Source: an uncultured Paracoccus sp.
GTDB lineage: Bacteria; Pseudomonadota; Alphaproteobacteria; Rhodobacterales; Rhodobacteraceae
NCBI RefSeq assembly: GCF_937873615.1
Contig: NZ_CALMYP010000066.1
Coordinates: 124,001 to 188,000, forward strand
Direction: 5' to 3'
Length of the DNA: 64,000 nt
Shown: positions 16,019 to 26,197 of the stretch, one piece after another
Numbering within the stretch: position 1 is the first letter of the stretch
How the letters are laid out: every line of letters starts with the position of its first letter
Notes under the pieces: model-generated
What the model was told of the DNA's origin: nothing
What the model saw: only the letters and a program-made list of their open reading frames with translations
Databases searched by the model: none
Translations under genes and position numbers: made by a program

Positions 16019-17529
16019 TGCGCAGCACCTTCCGGTGCCGGAGCCTCGGCCGAGCCGTCGTCCGCATCGCCGCCGTCGTCCTGCATCTCGGGCGCGTCGG
16101 TGGCGGGTGCGCCGTCTTCTGACGGTGCCGCATCGGTGCCGGAATTCTCGCCGGTCACCGCCGGCGTATCCGCCGCGACCACGTCATCGGCCTTGAAGTC
16201 CACGGCCGCCAGCCCTTTCAGGATGTCGATCGCATAGGCCAGTTGATAGTCCTGCTCGCGCAGCTTGGCGGTCGCCTGAACCTCGGCGGCTTCCTGTTCC
16301 AGCTGACGCTTCTCCTCGTCGGAATAGCTGTCGTTGTTCAGCGCCCCGCGCAGATCCGCTTCCGAGGTCGAGAAGCTCGACTGCGTGCGCGGCGCGTCCT
16401 CTTCCGTCGGTTCGGGCTTCGGTGCGGGCTGGGCCACGATAATATCGGGATTGATCCCGAGCGCCTGAATCGAGCGGCCCGAGGGCGTGTAATAACGCGC
16501 CGTGGTCAGCCGCATGGCGCTGTCCGAAGTCACCGGCAGCACCGTCTGGACCGAGCCCTTGCCGAAGGATTTCTCGCCCACGACGATGGCGCGGCGGTGA
16601 TCCTGCAGCGCGCCGGTCACGATTTCCGAGGCCGAGGCAGAGCCGCGATTGATCAGCACGACGATGGGCTTGCCCTCGGCCAGATCGCCCGGTGTGGCGT
16701 TCCAGCGCTCGCTGTCCTCGGGATTGCGGCCCCGGGTGGAGACGATCTCGCCCTTGTCGAGGAAGGCATCCGAGACATAGATCGCCTGATCCAGCAGCCC
16801 GCCGGGGTTGTTGCGCAGGTCGATGACGAAGCCGGTGACCTTGTCGATCCCGCCAAGTTCCTCGACCGCCTTCTTCAGATCGGCCTCCAGCGAAGATATG
16901 GTCTCGTCGTTGAAGGTGGCGACGCGCAGGACCACGGCATGGCCCTCGGTCCGGCCCTTCACGGCGGTCAGCTTGATGGTGTCGCGCACGATCTTGACAT
17001 CGAACGGTTCCTGCTCGCCCTGACGCAGGATGGTGATGGTCACCTCCGAGCCGATCTCGCCGCGCATCATGTCCACGGCCTGATCCAGCGACAGGCCCAT
17101 CAGCGCCTCGCCATCGACATGGGTGATGAAATCGCCGGCCTGGATCCCGGCCTCGGCGGCGGGGGTGTCGTCCATGGGCGAGATGACCTTCACCAGCCCG
17201 TCTTCCTGCCCGACCTCGATACCGAGGCCGCCGAAGCTGCCCCGGGTCTGGGTCTGCATGTCGGCGTAATCGTCAGCCGGCAGGAACGAGGAATGCGGAT
17301 CCAGCGATTGCAGCATGCCGTTGATGGCCGCCTCGATCAGCTTCTTGGAATCGGTTTCCTCGACATATTGGCTGCGCACCGTCTCGAAGATGTTTCCGAA
17401 AAGGTCGAGCTGTTCATAGACCGATTCGCTCTTGCCGGCATCCTGCGCCGAAAGCGGGCCGGCCAGCGTGGTAGTCAGCAGGATTCCGGCCAGAGTGCCG
17501 CCGATGCCTGCAATCAGATAATGCTTCAT
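16015..17529 (-). CDS. ctpA: Carboxy-terminal processing protease (S41)
   Basis: 504 aa. A signal peptide or anchor (residues 1-28) precedes [22 protein letters not shown], a PDZ domain (about 85-175, with [20 protein letters not shown]) and the S41 catalytic domain. The Ser is in [15 protein letters not shown] and the Lys in [14 protein letters not shown], the Ser-Lys dyad of tail-specific proteases. The last about 120 residues are an acidic Ala/Asp/Pro-rich tail without conserved fold. Ctp enzymes trim periplasmic proteins and often control murein hydrolases. Placement after envC supports a link to peptidoglycan remodelling. Confidence 0.92.
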   Translation of the reverse strand: MKHYLIAGIGGTLAGILLTTTLAGPLSAQDAGKSESVYEQLDLFGNIFETVRSQYVEETDSKKLIEAAINGMLQSLDPHSSFLPADDYADMQTQTRGSFGGLGIEVGQEDGLVKVISPMDDTPAAEAGIQAGDFITHVDGEALMGLSLDQAVDMMRGEIGSEVTITILRQGEQEPFDVKIVRDTIKLTAVKGRTEGHAVVLRVATFNDETISSLEADLKKAVEELGGIDKVTGFVIDLRNNPGGLLDQAIYVSDAFLDKGEIVSTRGRNPEDSERWNATPGDLAEGKPIVVLINRGSASASEIVTGALQDHRRAIVVGEKSFGKGSVQTVLPVTSDSAMRLTTARYYTPSGRSIQALGINPDIIVAQPAPKPEPTEEDAPRTQSSFSTSEADLRGALNNDSYSDEEKRQLEQEAAEVQATAKLREQDYQLAYAIDILKGLAAVDFKADDVVAADTPAVTGENSGTDAAPSEDGAPATDAPEMQDDGGDADDGSAEAPAPEGAAQ

Positions 17530-18719
17530 TGCGTCTCCGCCTGTTCTTCAGCCTGCGCGTCCATGCCTTCAACGATATGGTTGAGCACGAACCATTCCCC
17601 GGGGTCCAGCGTTTCCTTGCCCCGCCTCAGTTCCAGATACAGTGTTTCGCTGCGATCCGCATCCCTGCCCGTTGCGGCATTGACGACGAAATCTATCCCG
17701 AATTCCTGCGCCGAGGGTTCGGTGCCGCCCATCAGGCCGACCGGCTCGCCCGCCGCAAGCACATCGCCGACCTCGCCAAAGACCTGGGCCATGCCGGCCA
17801 GGATCAGCAGATAGTCCTTTGCCGGCTCCAGAATGGTGACATTGCCGTAATCCAGCAGCGGGCCGCGATACCGGATCGTGGCCGGCCAGGGTGCGGTCAC
17901 CAGCGAGGCCGGCGCGGTCGCGATCACCAGCTCCGGCCGTTTGATCCCGGCGGCATCGGCTTCATCATAGCGCCGCAGCACCGTGCCCAGCACCGGCATC
18001 GGCAGCGATCCCTGCGCCCCGTCGAAATCGGCCAGTGGCGGGCCGACATCGGATTCCATCCCGGCGATGCCTTCCGCAAAGGCGTCCAGCGTCGCCGCCG
18101 AGCGTTCCAGCGCCTGCAATTCCTCGGGGTTGTCGGCAAAACGCGCCGGCATGGTCGAGCGGTCCTTGGCCGCGCTTGCCAGCAGGCGGCGGGCCTCCTG
18201 CACGCGGCCCAGCCCCTCGGCCAGCGTATTGGCTGCGCCTTCCTGCAATTCGCGCACCTCGCCAATCTCGTCGAGGCCCTGCTTCAGCCGGTCGGCCTCG
18301 GCGCGCAGGCCCGGGGTCACGCTGGACAGGATCATGCCGGAACGCGCCGTCGCCTCTGGCCCCGCCGGATGCAGCAGCATCAGCGTCTCGGGCGATTGCT
18401 GCATCGACAGCATGACGCCGACGATATCGGACAGCTCGGCCCGGCGGCTTTCCCATTCGGCCCGGATCTCCTGCTCGCGGATCCCGGCCTGACGCAGCCC
18501 GGCCCGAAGCGAGGCCAGCCCGGCCTCATAGGCCTCGATCATGTCGGTCAGCGCGGCGACCTGGTCATCCTTGCTGAGCGCATCCTCCAGCCGGCCCGTG
18601 GCCTCGCGCAGTTGGAAGGCGGCGCGGGCGGCATCGTCGCCGGCCCGGCTTTCGGCCAGAACCGGCCCGGCCAGCAGGGCGCAGAGCGCGCCGGACAGAA
18701 GGATCGGCGCCTGCTTCAT
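17526..18719 (-). CDS. Murein hydrolase activator EnvC family (degenerate LytM)
   Basis: 397 aa. A signal peptide (to LAESRAG) is followed by a long coiled coil (residues about 25-240) and a C-terminal LytM/M23-like domain (about 270-385). In active M23 enzymes zinc is held by Hx3D and HxH. Here the equivalent late motif reads LYLELRRG, with no histidine, and FGIDFVVN replaces the usual His-containing turn. It should therefore activate amidases rather than cut peptidoglycan itself, as EnvC does for AmiA/AmiB at the division site. It overlaps gpmI and ctpA by four bases each. Confidence 0.85.
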   Translation of the reverse strand: MKQAPILLSGALCALLAGPVLAESRAGDDAARAAFQLREATGRLEDALSKDDQVAALTDMIEAYEAGLASLRAGLRQAGIREQEIRAEWESRRAELSDIVGVMLSMQQSPETLMLLHPAGPEATARSGMILSSVTPGLRAEADRLKQGLDEIGEVRELQEGAANTLAEGLGRVQEARRLLASAAKDRSTMPARFADNPEELQALERSAATLDAFAEGIAGMESDVGPPLADFDGAQGSLPMPVLGTVLRRYDEADAAGIKRPELVIATAPASLVTAPWPATIRYRGPLLDYGNVTILEPAKDYLLILAGMAQVFGEVGDVLAAGEPVGLMGGTEPSAQEFGIDFVVNAATGRDADRSETLYLELRRGKETLDPGEWFVLNHIVEGMDAQAEEQAETQ

Positions 18720-20242
18720 GCCCGCTCGATCAGGCTCTGGCCGGTCATTTCGGGCGGCAGATCCAGCCCCATCAGATCCAGCACGGTCGGCGCCACATCG
18801 GCCAGCCGCCCACCCGGGCGCAGCGCCTTGGCAGAGGCATCGCCCACCACGATCACCGGCACCGGATTGGTCGTATGCGCGGTATGCGGGCCGCCGGTTT
18901 CGGGGTCGATCATGGTTTCGCAGTTGCCGTGATCGGCGATGATGACCGCAGCCCCGCCCGCATTCGCCAGCGCATCCAGCGCCCGGCCCAGATTGCGGTC
19001 CACCGCCTCGCAGGCCTTCACCGCCGCCGGCAGGCTGCCGGTATGACCGACCATGTCCGGGTTGGCGAAATTCACCACGATCAGGTCATAGCCCTGTTCG
19101 ATCGCCTTCACGAACCAGTCGCCGACCTCGTCTGCGGCCATTTCCGGCTGCAGGTCATAGGTCGCGACCTTGGGGCTTGCCGGCATGTGCCGGTCCTCGC
19201 CGGCCTCGGGCGCCTCCTTGCCACCGTTCAGGAAGAAGGTGACATGGGGGTATTTCTCGGTCTCGGCCAGATGAAACTGGCTCAACCCTTTCGAGGCCAC
19301 CCAGGCGCCAAGCGTGTTTTCCACCTGCCGCTTGGGATAGGCGGCGCTCATGAAGGTGTCATGGATGGCCGAATAATCGACCATGCCCAGCAAAGCCGCC
19401 CATTTCGGCCTCGGGCCGGTCTCGAAAGCGTCGAAATCCGGCTGGCCGATGGCCGACAGGATCTCTCGCGCCCGGTCGGCACGGAAGTTCAGGCAGAAGA
19501 ACCCGTCGCCATCCTTCGCCCCATCGAAACCCGCGACCACCGTCGGCTGAATGAATTCGTCGGTCTCGCCGCGCGCATAGGCGGCGTCCACGGCATGGGC
19601 GGCGTCGGGGGCAGAAAGCCCCTCGCCCCCAACCATGGCGGCATAGGCGCGCCCGACCCGGTCCCAGCGATTGTCGCGATCCATGGCGAAATAGCGCCCG
19701 ATCACCGTGCCGATCCGCGCGCCCTTCGGCAGGTTGCCCTGCAATTCGGTCATGAACCCCATGGCCGATTTCGGCGGCACGTCGCGGCCATCGGTGATCG
19801 CATGGATCACCACCGGCACGCCCTTTTCAGCGACCGCGCGGGCGGCGGCCAGCACATGCTGGATATGGCCGTGAACGCCACCATCCGAGACCACGCCCAT
19901 CAGATGCGCCGTGCCCCCGGTCGCCTTCATCTTCGCAATGAAATCGCCCAGACCGGTATTGTCATAGAAACTGCCGTCCTCGATGGCGAGGTCGATCTGG
20001 CCCAGATCCATCGCCACCACCCGACCGGCGCCGATATTGGTATGGCCGACCTCGGAATTGCCCATCTGGCCCTTCGGCAGACCGACATCGGGGCCGAAGG
20101 TAATCAGCGTCGAATGCGGACAGGTGGCCATCAGCCGGTCCATGACCGGCGTGTCGGCCTGATCGGGCGCGCTCTGTTCCGGTCGGTCGGAAATCCCCCA
20201 ACCGTCGAGAATGCACAGAACGACCGGCTTCGTCGCGCTCAT
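18716..20242 (-). CDS. gpmI: 2,3-bisphosphoglycerate-independent phosphoglycerate mutase
   Basis: 508 aa from the ATG at 20242, which overlaps the argC stop. [19 protein letters not shown] is the family N-terminus with the metal-binding D of LDGWG. The catalytic serine is in [15 protein letters not shown] (residues about 61-75). The later metal-binding segments are [12 protein letters not shown] and [11 protein letters not shown]. The enzyme interconverts 3- and 2-phosphoglycerate with two Mn ions. Length is standard (about 510). The context with argC upstream and cell-wall genes downstream is common in Rhodobacteraceae. Confidence 0.95.
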   Translation of the reverse strand: MSATKPVVLCILDGWGISDRPEQSAPDQADTPVMDRLMATCPHSTLITFGPDVGLPKGQMGNSEVGHTNIGAGRVVAMDLGQIDLAIEDGSFYDNTGLGDFIAKMKATGGTAHLMGVVSDGGVHGHIQHVLAAARAVAEKGVPVVIHAITDGRDVPPKSAMGFMTELQGNLPKGARIGTVIGRYFAMDRDNRWDRVGRAYAAMVGGEGLSAPDAAHAVDAAYARGETDEFIQPTVVAGFDGAKDGDGFFCLNFRADRAREILSAIGQPDFDAFETGPRPKWAALLGMVDYSAIHDTFMSAAYPKRQVENTLGAWVASKGLSQFHLAETEKYPHVTFFLNGGKEAPEAGEDRHMPASPKVATYDLQPEMAADEVGDWFVKAIEQGYDLIVVNFANPDMVGHTGSLPAAVKACEAVDRNLGRALDALANAGGAAVIIADHGNCETMIDPETGGPHTAHTTNPVPVIVVGDASAKALRPGGRLADVAPTVLDLMGLDLPPEMTGQSLIERA

Positions 20243-21156
20243 AGCCCCGCCCCCTCGTCGATGCCCAGCATGATGTTCAGGTTCTGCACGGCAGCGCCGG
20301 ACGCGCCCTTGCCGAGATTGTCCAGCACCGCCACAACCACGGCGCAACCCGCCGCATCGTCGCCATGGACCGAGATTTCCAGCATGTTGGTGCCGTTCAG
20401 CGCGGTTGCGTCGATGCGCGCGCCGATCTCCTCGGCCTCGCGGACGCGGACGAATTCGGCGCCGGCATAATGCTGCACCAAGGCGCCGTGCAACGAGGAC
20501 AGCGTCCGCGCACCGCCCAGATGCAGAGGCAGCGACACCGCCATGCCCTGCGCGAATTGCCCGACCGAGGGCGCGAAGACCGGCTGCACCGCCAGTCCGG
20601 TCATGGCCATGATCTCGGGGATATGCTTGTGATGCTGGTTGAGCGCGTAAAGGAATTGCGGCGAAGCCTCGCCCTTCTCGAACTCGGCGATCATCGCATT
20701 GCCGCCGCCGCTATAGCCCGAGACGGCATTGATCGAGACGCCCTCTTCCGGCCCGACCAGCCCGGCCTCGACCAACGGGCGCAGCATGGCGATGGAGCCG
20801 GTGGCATAGCAGCCCGGATTGGCGACGCGGCGCGCGGTGGCGATACGCTGGCGCGCCCCGGCGATCAGTTCAGGGAAACCGTAGGCCCAGTCGGGGTCGA
20901 TCCGATGCGCGGTCGAGGCGTCGATCAGCCGCACCGGCAGATCGGCCGAAAGCGCCACCGCCTCGCGCGCAGCATCGTCGGGCAGGCACAGGATGGCCAC
21001 GTCCGCAGCCTCGAAACAGGCGCGGCGGGCATCGGCATCCTTGCGCAGCGCATGATCTATCTGGATCAGCTGGATATCGTCGCGCCCGGCCAGCCGGTCG
21101 CGGATCTGCAAGCCGGTCGTGCCGGCCTCGCCGTCGATGAAGACCTTATGTGCCAT
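20239..21156 (-). CDS. argC: N-acetyl-gamma-glutamyl-phosphate reductase, short (type 2) form
   Basis: 305 aa from the ATG at 21156; the frame upstream is a shadow. ArgC reduces N-acetylglutamyl phosphate in arginine synthesis. The N-terminal motif [18 protein letters not shown] belongs to the short class, and the catalytic cysteine is in [29 protein letters not shown] follows. The short type 2 enzymes (about 310 aa) differ from the 340-aa type. It heads a five-gene leftward chain with gpmI, envC, ctpA and rppH. Confidence 0.93.
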   Translation of the reverse strand: MAHKVFIDGEAGTTGLQIRDRLAGRDDIQLIQIDHALRKDADARRACFEAADVAILCLPDDAAREAVALSADLPVRLIDASTAHRIDPDWAYGFPELIAGARQRIATARRVANPGCYATGSIAMLRPLVEAGLVGPEEGVSINAVSGYSGGGNAMIAEFEKGEASPQFLYALNQHHKHIPEIMAMTGLAVQPVFAPSVGQFAQGMAVSLPLHLGGARTLSSLHGALVQHYAGAEFVRVREAEEIGARIDATALNGTNMLEISVHGDDAAGCAVVVAVLDNLGKGASGAAVQNLNIMLGIDEGAGL

Positions 21157-21284
21157 GTTCGCCCCCTTCTTGCCTGCGCCCCTGACATAACGCCACGGCG
21201 TGCCGGGGGCAATGCAGGCAGGGCTTCGCCCAAGCATGTCGCGCAGAGTTGAAACGCCCCTGCCCGATCGCGTATCACCGGCCC

Positions 21285-22004
21285 ATGACCGACCGTTACG
21301 CCCCCAGCCCCTCCGCAACCCGCGCCTCCGCCGGCCAGCCCGCGCGGCTTTATCACACCCCGCTTTCCCCCTATTCGCGCAAGGTCCGGCTGGTCCTGGC
21401 CGAAAAGCGGATCGAGGTGGAACTGGTCGAGGAACGCTATTGGGAGCAGGGGCCGGAACTTTTCCGCCGCAACCCCGCCGGCAAGATCCCGGTGCTGCGC
21501 CATGACGGGATGCTGATGGCCGAAAGCCAGGCGATCTGCGAATATCTGGACGAAACCGTGCCAAGCCCGGCCCTGATGCCCGAAAGCCCCGCCGGGCGTT
21601 ACGAGGTCCGCAGGCTCTGTTCCTGGTTCGACGACAAGTTCAACGCCGAAGTCACCCGCCCGGTGCTGACCGAGCGGGTCTGGAAGAAGGTCCAGAAGAT
21701 CGGCTATCCCGACAGCCGTGTCGTCAAGGCGGGCCTCGGCGCGATCAAGGCGCATGTCGATTACATGCACGGCTTGCTGGAAGAGCGCCGCTGGCTGGCC
21801 GGCCCCTCGCTCAGCATCGCCGATTTCGCCGCCGCCGCGCATTTTTCCTGCCTCGATTACATCTCGGACGTGGATTGGGACCGTTCCGATCTGGTCCGGC
21901 AATGGTATGCGACGATCAAGTCGCGCCCGGCCTTCCGCAGCGTGCTGGCCGATCAGGTGCCTGGGCTGCATCCAGCCCCCCATTACGCCGAACTGGATTT
22001 CTGA
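21285..22004 (+). CDS. fzlA: GST-like FtsZ-binding protein FzlA
   Basis: 239 aa from the ATG at 21285. The N-terminal thioredoxin-like domain reads [33 protein letters not shown] and [11 protein letters not shown]. The C-terminal helical domain has [20 protein letters not shown], and the protein ends [10 protein letters not shown]. This matches my memory of Caulobacter FzlA, whose end (PPAHYADLDF) and SPxSRKVRL start are nearly the same. FzlA is a GST-fold protein that binds FtsZ filaments and is needed for constriction in alphaproteobacteria. A generic glutathione transferase is the alternative. It has its own promoter region, divergent from argC. Confidence 0.78.
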   Translation: MTDRYAPSPSATRASAGQPARLYHTPLSPYSRKVRLVLAEKRIEVELVEERYWEQGPELFRRNPAGKIPVLRHDGMLMAESQAICEYLDETVPSPALMPESPAGRYEVRRLCSWFDDKFNAEVTRPVLTERVWKKVQKIGYPDSRVVKAGLGAIKAHVDYMHGLLEERRWLAGPSLSIADFAAAAHFSCLDYISDVDWDRSDLVRQWYATIKSRPAFRSVLADQVPGLHPAPHYAELDF

Positions 22005-22200
22005 ACCGCCAGCCGCCCCCGGAAGCCGCAATAGAGTCAGCATCGAAACGATGGCCCGATTCCCCGCTTTGCCGGGTATGGGCTGGACCCAATCGTCACG
22101 CAGGAATGGGACGGGGACGGCCTGCCCATGACTCGCCCGACTGACGAGAAAATGCCATTTGGCCTTGAGATTTCCGCCGAAATCGCCTCTAAGCTCGGTC
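22005..22200. other. Intergenic upstream of sulP leader, no gene seen
   Basis: This lies between fzlA and the structured leader of sulP. It holds no convincing ORF. It should contain the sulP promoter, but I see no clear -35/-10 pair. Confidence 0.4.
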
Positions 22201-22337
22201 ATCGCGCAAGGACCCGGTGAAATTCCGGGTGGCTCTTCCGGCCGCTGATCCGCCGGACAACCCCTAAGATAAGCCCAAACTGTCATGCCGGCCCGTCTTG
22301 AGAAAGGCGCACCGACACAGGGTCTTGGACTGTAATA
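22201..22337 (+). promoter_or_regulatory. Structured 5' leader of sulP, candidate cis-regulatory RNA
   Basis: Two hairpins lie in series: ACCCGG (22212-22217) with CCGGGT (22225-22230), and TCCGGC (22237-22242) with GCCGGA (22252-22257). A further GC-rich stretch runs to the start codon. No clear Shine-Dalgarno site precedes the ATG at 22338 (GTCTTGGACTGTAATA), so translation may depend on RNA folding. Candidate cis-regulatory RNAs upstream of alphaproteobacterial sulfate transporter genes (sul1 motif) are known. Whether this is one cannot be decided without a covariance search. Confidence 0.4.
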
Positions 22338-23834
22338 ATGATATCGATTTCCGACTACCGGCAACAATGGTTCGGCAATATCCGTGGCGACGTACTGTCG
22401 GGTCTGGTCGTCGCCTTGGCGCTGATCCCCGAAGCCATCGCCTTTTCCATCATTGCGGGCGTTGACCCGAAGGTGGGGCTCTATGCCTCCTTCTCGATCG
22501 CGGTTCTTCTGGCCATTACCGGCGGGCGGCCCGGCATGATCTCTGCCGCCACCGCCGCCACGGCGGTGCTGATGGTGACGCTGGTGCGCGATTATGGGCT
22601 GCAATATCTGCTGGCGGCAACGGTCCTTGCGGGTCTGATCCAGATCGGCGCCGGGTTGCTGAAACTGGGGCGCTTCATGCGCTATGTCTCGCAATCGGTG
22701 ATGACCGGCTTCGTGAATGCACTGGCGATCCTGATCTTCATGGCGCAATTGCCGGAATTGAACCCGGCGACCGAAGGCGTCACCTGGCTGACCTATGCTC
22801 TGGTGGCGGCGGGGCTGGCGATCATCTATCTGTTTCCGCGCATCACCACCGCCGTGCCCTCGCCTCTGGTGACGATCATCCTGCTGACGGCGCTTGTCGT
22901 CGCGATGGGCTGGGACGTGCGAACGGTCGGCGACATGGGCGAGTTGCCCGATACGCTGCCGGTCTTCCTGATCCCGCAGGTGCCGCTGACATTCGAGACG
23001 CTGGCCATCATCTTCCCCTATTCGCTGGCGGTTGCGATCGTCGGGCTTCTGGAAAGCCTGATGACGCAGAACCTCATCAACGACCTGACTGACACCAGAT
23101 CGGACCGCAATCAGGAATGCATCGGTCAGGGCATCGCCAACACCTGCACTGGCTTCATCGGCGGCATGGCCGGCTGCGCCATGATCGGGCAGTCGATGAT
23201 CAACGTGAAATCCGGCGGGCGCGGGCGACTGTCGACCTTCATCGCCGGGGCGGTCCTGCTGGTGCTGGTCGTTGGCCTCGGCGATCTGGTCGCGCGCATC
23301 CCGATGCCCGCGCTTGTCGCCATCATGATCATGGTGTCTATCGGCACCTTCTCCTGGTCCTCGATCAAGAACCTGCGGGTGCATCCGCGCTCTTCCTCCA
23401 TCGTCATGATCGCGACCGTGGTCACGGTGGTCTATACCCACAACCTCGCCATCGGTGTGCTGGTCGGGGTGCTGCTGTCGGGGATCTTCTTCGCCGGCAA
23501 GATCGCGCAACTGTTCCGCATCTCCTCGACCCTGTCAGCGGATGGGCGCGCGCGCACCTATATCGTGGAAGGCCAGCTTTTCTATGGCTCGACTGAGGAT
23601 TTCGCCGATGCCTTCGATTTCCGAGAGGCGCTCGACCGCGTCACCATCGATGTCAGCCGCGCCCATATCTGGGACATCAGTTCGGTGCAGGCCTTGGACA
23701 TGGCGATCCTGAAGCTGCGCCGCGAAGGCGCCGAGGTCGAGCTTATCGGTATGAACGAAGCGACCGAAACCCTCGTCGACAAGCTTGCCATCCATGACAA
23801 GCCCGGCGCGATGGACAAGTTGATGGGACATTGA
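22338..23834 (+). CDS. SulP-family inorganic anion transporter with STAS domain
   Basis: 498 aa. The N-terminal [20 protein letters not shown] and [20 protein letters not shown] segments are SulP signatures, followed by about 11-12 membrane helices up to residue 395. A cytoplasmic STAS domain (about 400-495) ends the protein, with [20 protein letters not shown] as its nucleotide-loop region. SulP proteins import sulfate, bicarbonate or other anions with sodium or protons, and the substrate is not readable. The usp gene follows after 11 bases, and a universal stress protein next to a SulP is a frequent pairing. Confidence 0.9.
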   Translation: MISISDYRQQWFGNIRGDVLSGLVVALALIPEAIAFSIIAGVDPKVGLYASFSIAVLLAITGGRPGMISAATAATAVLMVTLVRDYGLQYLLAATVLAGLIQIGAGLLKLGRFMRYVSQSVMTGFVNALAILIFMAQLPELNPATEGVTWLTYALVAAGLAIIYLFPRITTAVPSPLVTIILLTALVVAMGWDVRTVGDMGELPDTLPVFLIPQVPLTFETLAIIFPYSLAVAIVGLLESLMTQNLINDLTDTRSDRNQECIGQGIANTCTGFIGGMAGCAMIGQSMINVKSGGRGRLSTFIAGAVLLVLVVGLGDLVARIPMPALVAIMIMVSIGTFSWSSIKNLRVHPRSSSIVMIATVVTVVYTHNLAIGVLVGVLLSGIFFAGKIAQLFRISSTLSADGRARTYIVEGQLFYGSTEDFADAFDFREALDRVTIDVSRAHIWDISSVQALDMAILKLRREGAEVELIGMNEATETLVDKLAIHDKPGAMDKLMGH

Positions 23835-23845
23835 GCGAGGACAGA

Positions 23846-24697
23846 ATGGACAAGATACTGACACTTCTTGACGGCTCGGCCTATTCGGAAAGCGTCTGTC
23901 ACCATACCGCCTGGATCGCGCAGAAGCTGAATGCCGGCGTGGTCGCCATGCATGTGCTGGGCCGCGAGGCAGGGGCGTCGTCGAAGGACCTGTCGGGGGC
24001 GTTGCGCCTTGGTGCCCGAACGGCACTTCTGGAGGAGCTTTCGGCGCTGGATCAGCAGCGCGCCCGGCTGGCCCAGGCCAAGGGCCACGCCATCCTGGAG
24101 GATGCGAAGGGAATCATCGAACAGGACGGTGTGCCCGATGTCAGCCTGCGCCTGCGCAAGGGCGACCTTCTGGAAGCGGTGCGCGAGATCGAGGGCGAGA
24201 TGCGCGCGATCACCATCGGCAAACGCGGCGAGGGTGCGGATTTCGCTTCGGGCCATCTGGGGTCGAATCTCGAACGGATCCTGCGCAGTTCCAAGGTTCC
24301 GGTCTTAGTGGCCTCGCGAGAGTTCCGGACGATATCGAAGGTGCTCGTCGCCTATGACGGCAGCGCGAGCGCCAAGGTCGCGATCAAGCGCATGTCGGCA
24401 AGCCCTGTCTTCACCGATCTGGAAATCTGCGTGCTGAGCGTCGGGCCGGATCAGGCGCGCGCGCAGTCAGTCGCGGATGAGGCGGTGGCGGGACTCAAGG
24501 CCGCGAATATCGTTGCGGCACCGCGAACGGCCACGGGCGAGGCCGAGGAGGTGCTGGGCGCGTTGATGACCGGGGAAGGCTTCGACCTTCTGGTCATGGG
24601 CGCCTATGGTCACAGCCGCATTCGCTCGTTGATCATCGGTTCCACGACAACGGCGATGATCCAGTCGGTAAAGGCGCCGGTCCTGCTCTATCGCTGA
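23846..24697 (+). CDS. Universal stress protein with two USP domains
   Basis: 283 aa. The ATG at 23846 behind GCGAGGA is preferred to a TTG inside the sulP stop. Domain 1 (residues 1-145) begins MDKILTLLDGSAYSESV and has a GxxGxxx(9)S-like end (GHLGSNLERILRSSKVPVLV). Domain 2 (about 150-283) begins KVLVAYDGSASAKVAIK and ends MGAYGHSRIRSLIIGST followed by VKAPVLLYR, the ATP-binding G2xG9G(S/T) pattern. It probably binds ATP and modulates stress responses or the neighbouring transporter. It is co-transcribed with sulP. Confidence 0.88.
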   Translation: MDKILTLLDGSAYSESVCHHTAWIAQKLNAGVVAMHVLGREAGASSKDLSGALRLGARTALLEELSALDQQRARLAQAKGHAILEDAKGIIEQDGVPDVSLRLRKGDLLEAVREIEGEMRAITIGKRGEGADFASGHLGSNLERILRSSKVPVLVASREFRTISKVLVAYDGSASAKVAIKRMSASPVFTDLEICVLSVGPDQARAQSVADEAVAGLKAANIVAAPRTATGEAEEVLGALMTGEGFDLLVMGAYGHSRIRSLIIGSTTTAMIQSVKAPVLLYR

Positions 24698-24749
24698 GAC
24701 CGTCGGGCAGCCGCTTCCCGAAAGGCGTTGCGCTTCGGTCGCGGCCCTG

Positions 24750-25442
24750 TCAGCCGAGCGCGTAACCGGCACCGCGCACGGTGCGCACCGGATCGGCGCC
24801 GCCATGGATCATCAGCGCCTTGCGGAGCCGACCCACATGAACGTCGATGGTGCGCGTATCGACATAAATGTCGCGCCCCCAGACCCGATCCAGAAGCTGC
24901 TCGCGCGTCCAGACGCGGCCCGGCTTTTCCATCAGCGTCGACAGCAGCCGGAACTCGGTCGGGCCGAGATGCAGCGCCTGACCGGCGCGAAAGACGCGAT
25001 GCTCGCCCGCATCGAGGATGATGTCGGCGAAGCTGAGCCTTTCGCCCATGGTCGCGGGCCGGGTGCGGCGCAGCTGGGTGCGCAGCCGGGCCATGAGTTC
25101 GACCACCGAATAGGGTTTGACGACGTAATCGTCCGCCCCGGTTTCAAGGCCCCGCACCCGGTCGACCTCGTCGCCGCGCGCGGACAGCATGACGATGGGG
25201 ATCGGCCGGGTCGCCGGATCGGCCTTGATGCGGCGGCAGATCTCGATCCCCGAGACATTGGGCAGCATCCAGTCCAGCACGATCAGGTCGGGCTGTTCCT
25301 CCTGCACCAGAAGCAGCGCCTCGTCGCCGTTCTCGGCCATGACAACCTCGAAACCCTCGGCTTCGAGGTTGTATTTCAGCACCTCGCGCTGCGCGCCCTC
25401 GTCCTCGACCACGAGAACACAAGGAGTCTGACGCACCGACAT
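24750..25442 (-). CDS. phoB: Phosphate regulon response regulator PhoB
   Basis: 230 aa from the ATG at 25442, four bases after the phoU stop. The receiver domain (1-122) has the acidic pocket VVEDE, phosphoacceptor D57 in LIVLDWMLPN and the Lys of VVKPYS. The winged-helix DNA-binding domain (about 130-230) carries LGPTEFRLLSTLMEKPGRVW and the recognition region VDTRTIDVHVGRLRKAL, then VRTVRGAGYAL. PhoB activates Pho-box promoters when phosphate is low. The gene is last in the pst operon. Its kinase gene phoR is not in this window, so it must lie elsewhere. Confidence 0.95.
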   Translation of the reverse strand: MSVRQTPCVLVVEDEGAQREVLKYNLEAEGFEVVMAENGDEALLLVQEEQPDLIVLDWMLPNVSGIEICRRIKADPATRPIPIVMLSARGDEVDRVRGLETGADDYVVKPYSVVELMARLRTQLRRTRPATMGERLSFADIILDAGEHRVFRAGQALHLGPTEFRLLSTLMEKPGRVWTREQLLDRVWGRDIYVDTRTIDVHVGRLRKALMIHGGADPVRTVRGAGYALG

Positions 25443-25446
25443 GGCT

Positions 25447-26178
25447 TCAGCCCCCCAGCTCGATCTGGTCGGCGGTCGGGGTCTGCACCACGCCGTCCCT
25501 CTTGGGTCGCGCATCTTCTGGAAGGGAACCGGTGACCAGATAGATCACCTGTTCGGCGATCGAGGTCGCGTGATCGCCCATCCGCTCGATATTCTTGGCG
25601 ATGAAATGCAGATGCATGCAGGCGGTGATCTGGCGCGGGTCTTCCATCATATAGGTCAGGAATTCGCGGAACAGCGCATTATACATCTGGTCGACTTCCA
25701 GATCGCGCGCGCGCACATCGGCGGCCAGATCCGTATCGCGCTGGATATAGCTGTCGAGCGCATCCTTCAGCAGCCGCTCGGCGGTCACCGCCATGCGGCG
25801 CAGCGCCATCCCGGCGCCGTCGATCACCGGCTGCTGGGACAGGACGTGGGCGCGTTTGGCCATGTTCTTGGCATAATCGCCCACCCGTTCCAGCGAGGCC
25901 GAGATCTTGATGACCGTCAGCACCAACCTGAGATCGGTGGCGGTGGGGGCACGCAGCGCGATCAGGCGCGCGGCCTCCTCGTTGACCTGATGGTCGAGCG
26001 CGTCGATCTCGCGGTCACGGCGGCGCACATCCTCGGCCAGTTCGTCGTCGAAGGTTTCCAGCGCACGGGCGGCATCGATGATGGCGCTTTCCACCATGCC
26101 GCCCATGCGCACGACCAGTGCCTGGACGGTTTCCAGGTCGCGGTCGAAGGCCGAGGCGATATGTCTGTCGTTCTGCAT
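25447..26178 (-). CDS. phoU: Phosphate signalling protein PhoU
   Basis: 243 aa from the ATG at 26178. Two similar three-helix PhoU halves are visible: residues about 12-105 (VVRMGGMVESAIIDAARALE, ending LERVGDYAKNMAKRA) and about 115-215 (MALRRMAVTAERLLKDALDS, ending IERMGDHATSIAEQVIYLV). The E-R-x-GD motif in each half is the metal-binding signature. PhoU links the PstSCAB transporter to PhoR and keeps PhoB inactive when phosphate is plentiful. It lies 19 bp after pstB. Confidence 0.95.
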   Translation of the reverse strand: MQNDRHIASAFDRDLETVQALVVRMGGMVESAIIDAARALETFDDELAEDVRRRDREIDALDHQVNEEAARLIALRAPTATDLRLVLTVIKISASLERVGDYAKNMAKRAHVLSQQPVIDGAGMALRRMAVTAERLLKDALDSYIQRDTDLAADVRARDLEVDQMYNALFREFLTYMMEDPRQITACMHLHFIAKNIERMGDHATSIAEQVIYLVTGSLPEDARPKRDGVVQTPTADQIELGG

Positions 26179-26197
26179 CCTGCTCTCTCCACTTCCC

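Noticed and set aside
22212-22257. Possible cobalamin riboswitch in the sulP leader (GGTGAAATTCCGGG resembles part of a B12 box)
   Set aside because: The rest of the B12 box and the expected long upstream arms are missing, and no cobalamin gene follows.
21066-23510. 814-codon minus-strand ORF across argC, fzlA and sulP
   Set aside because: It crosses three well-supported genes in other frames, and its composition (His/Asp/Gln/Arg-rich) is typical of antisense GC-rich frames.
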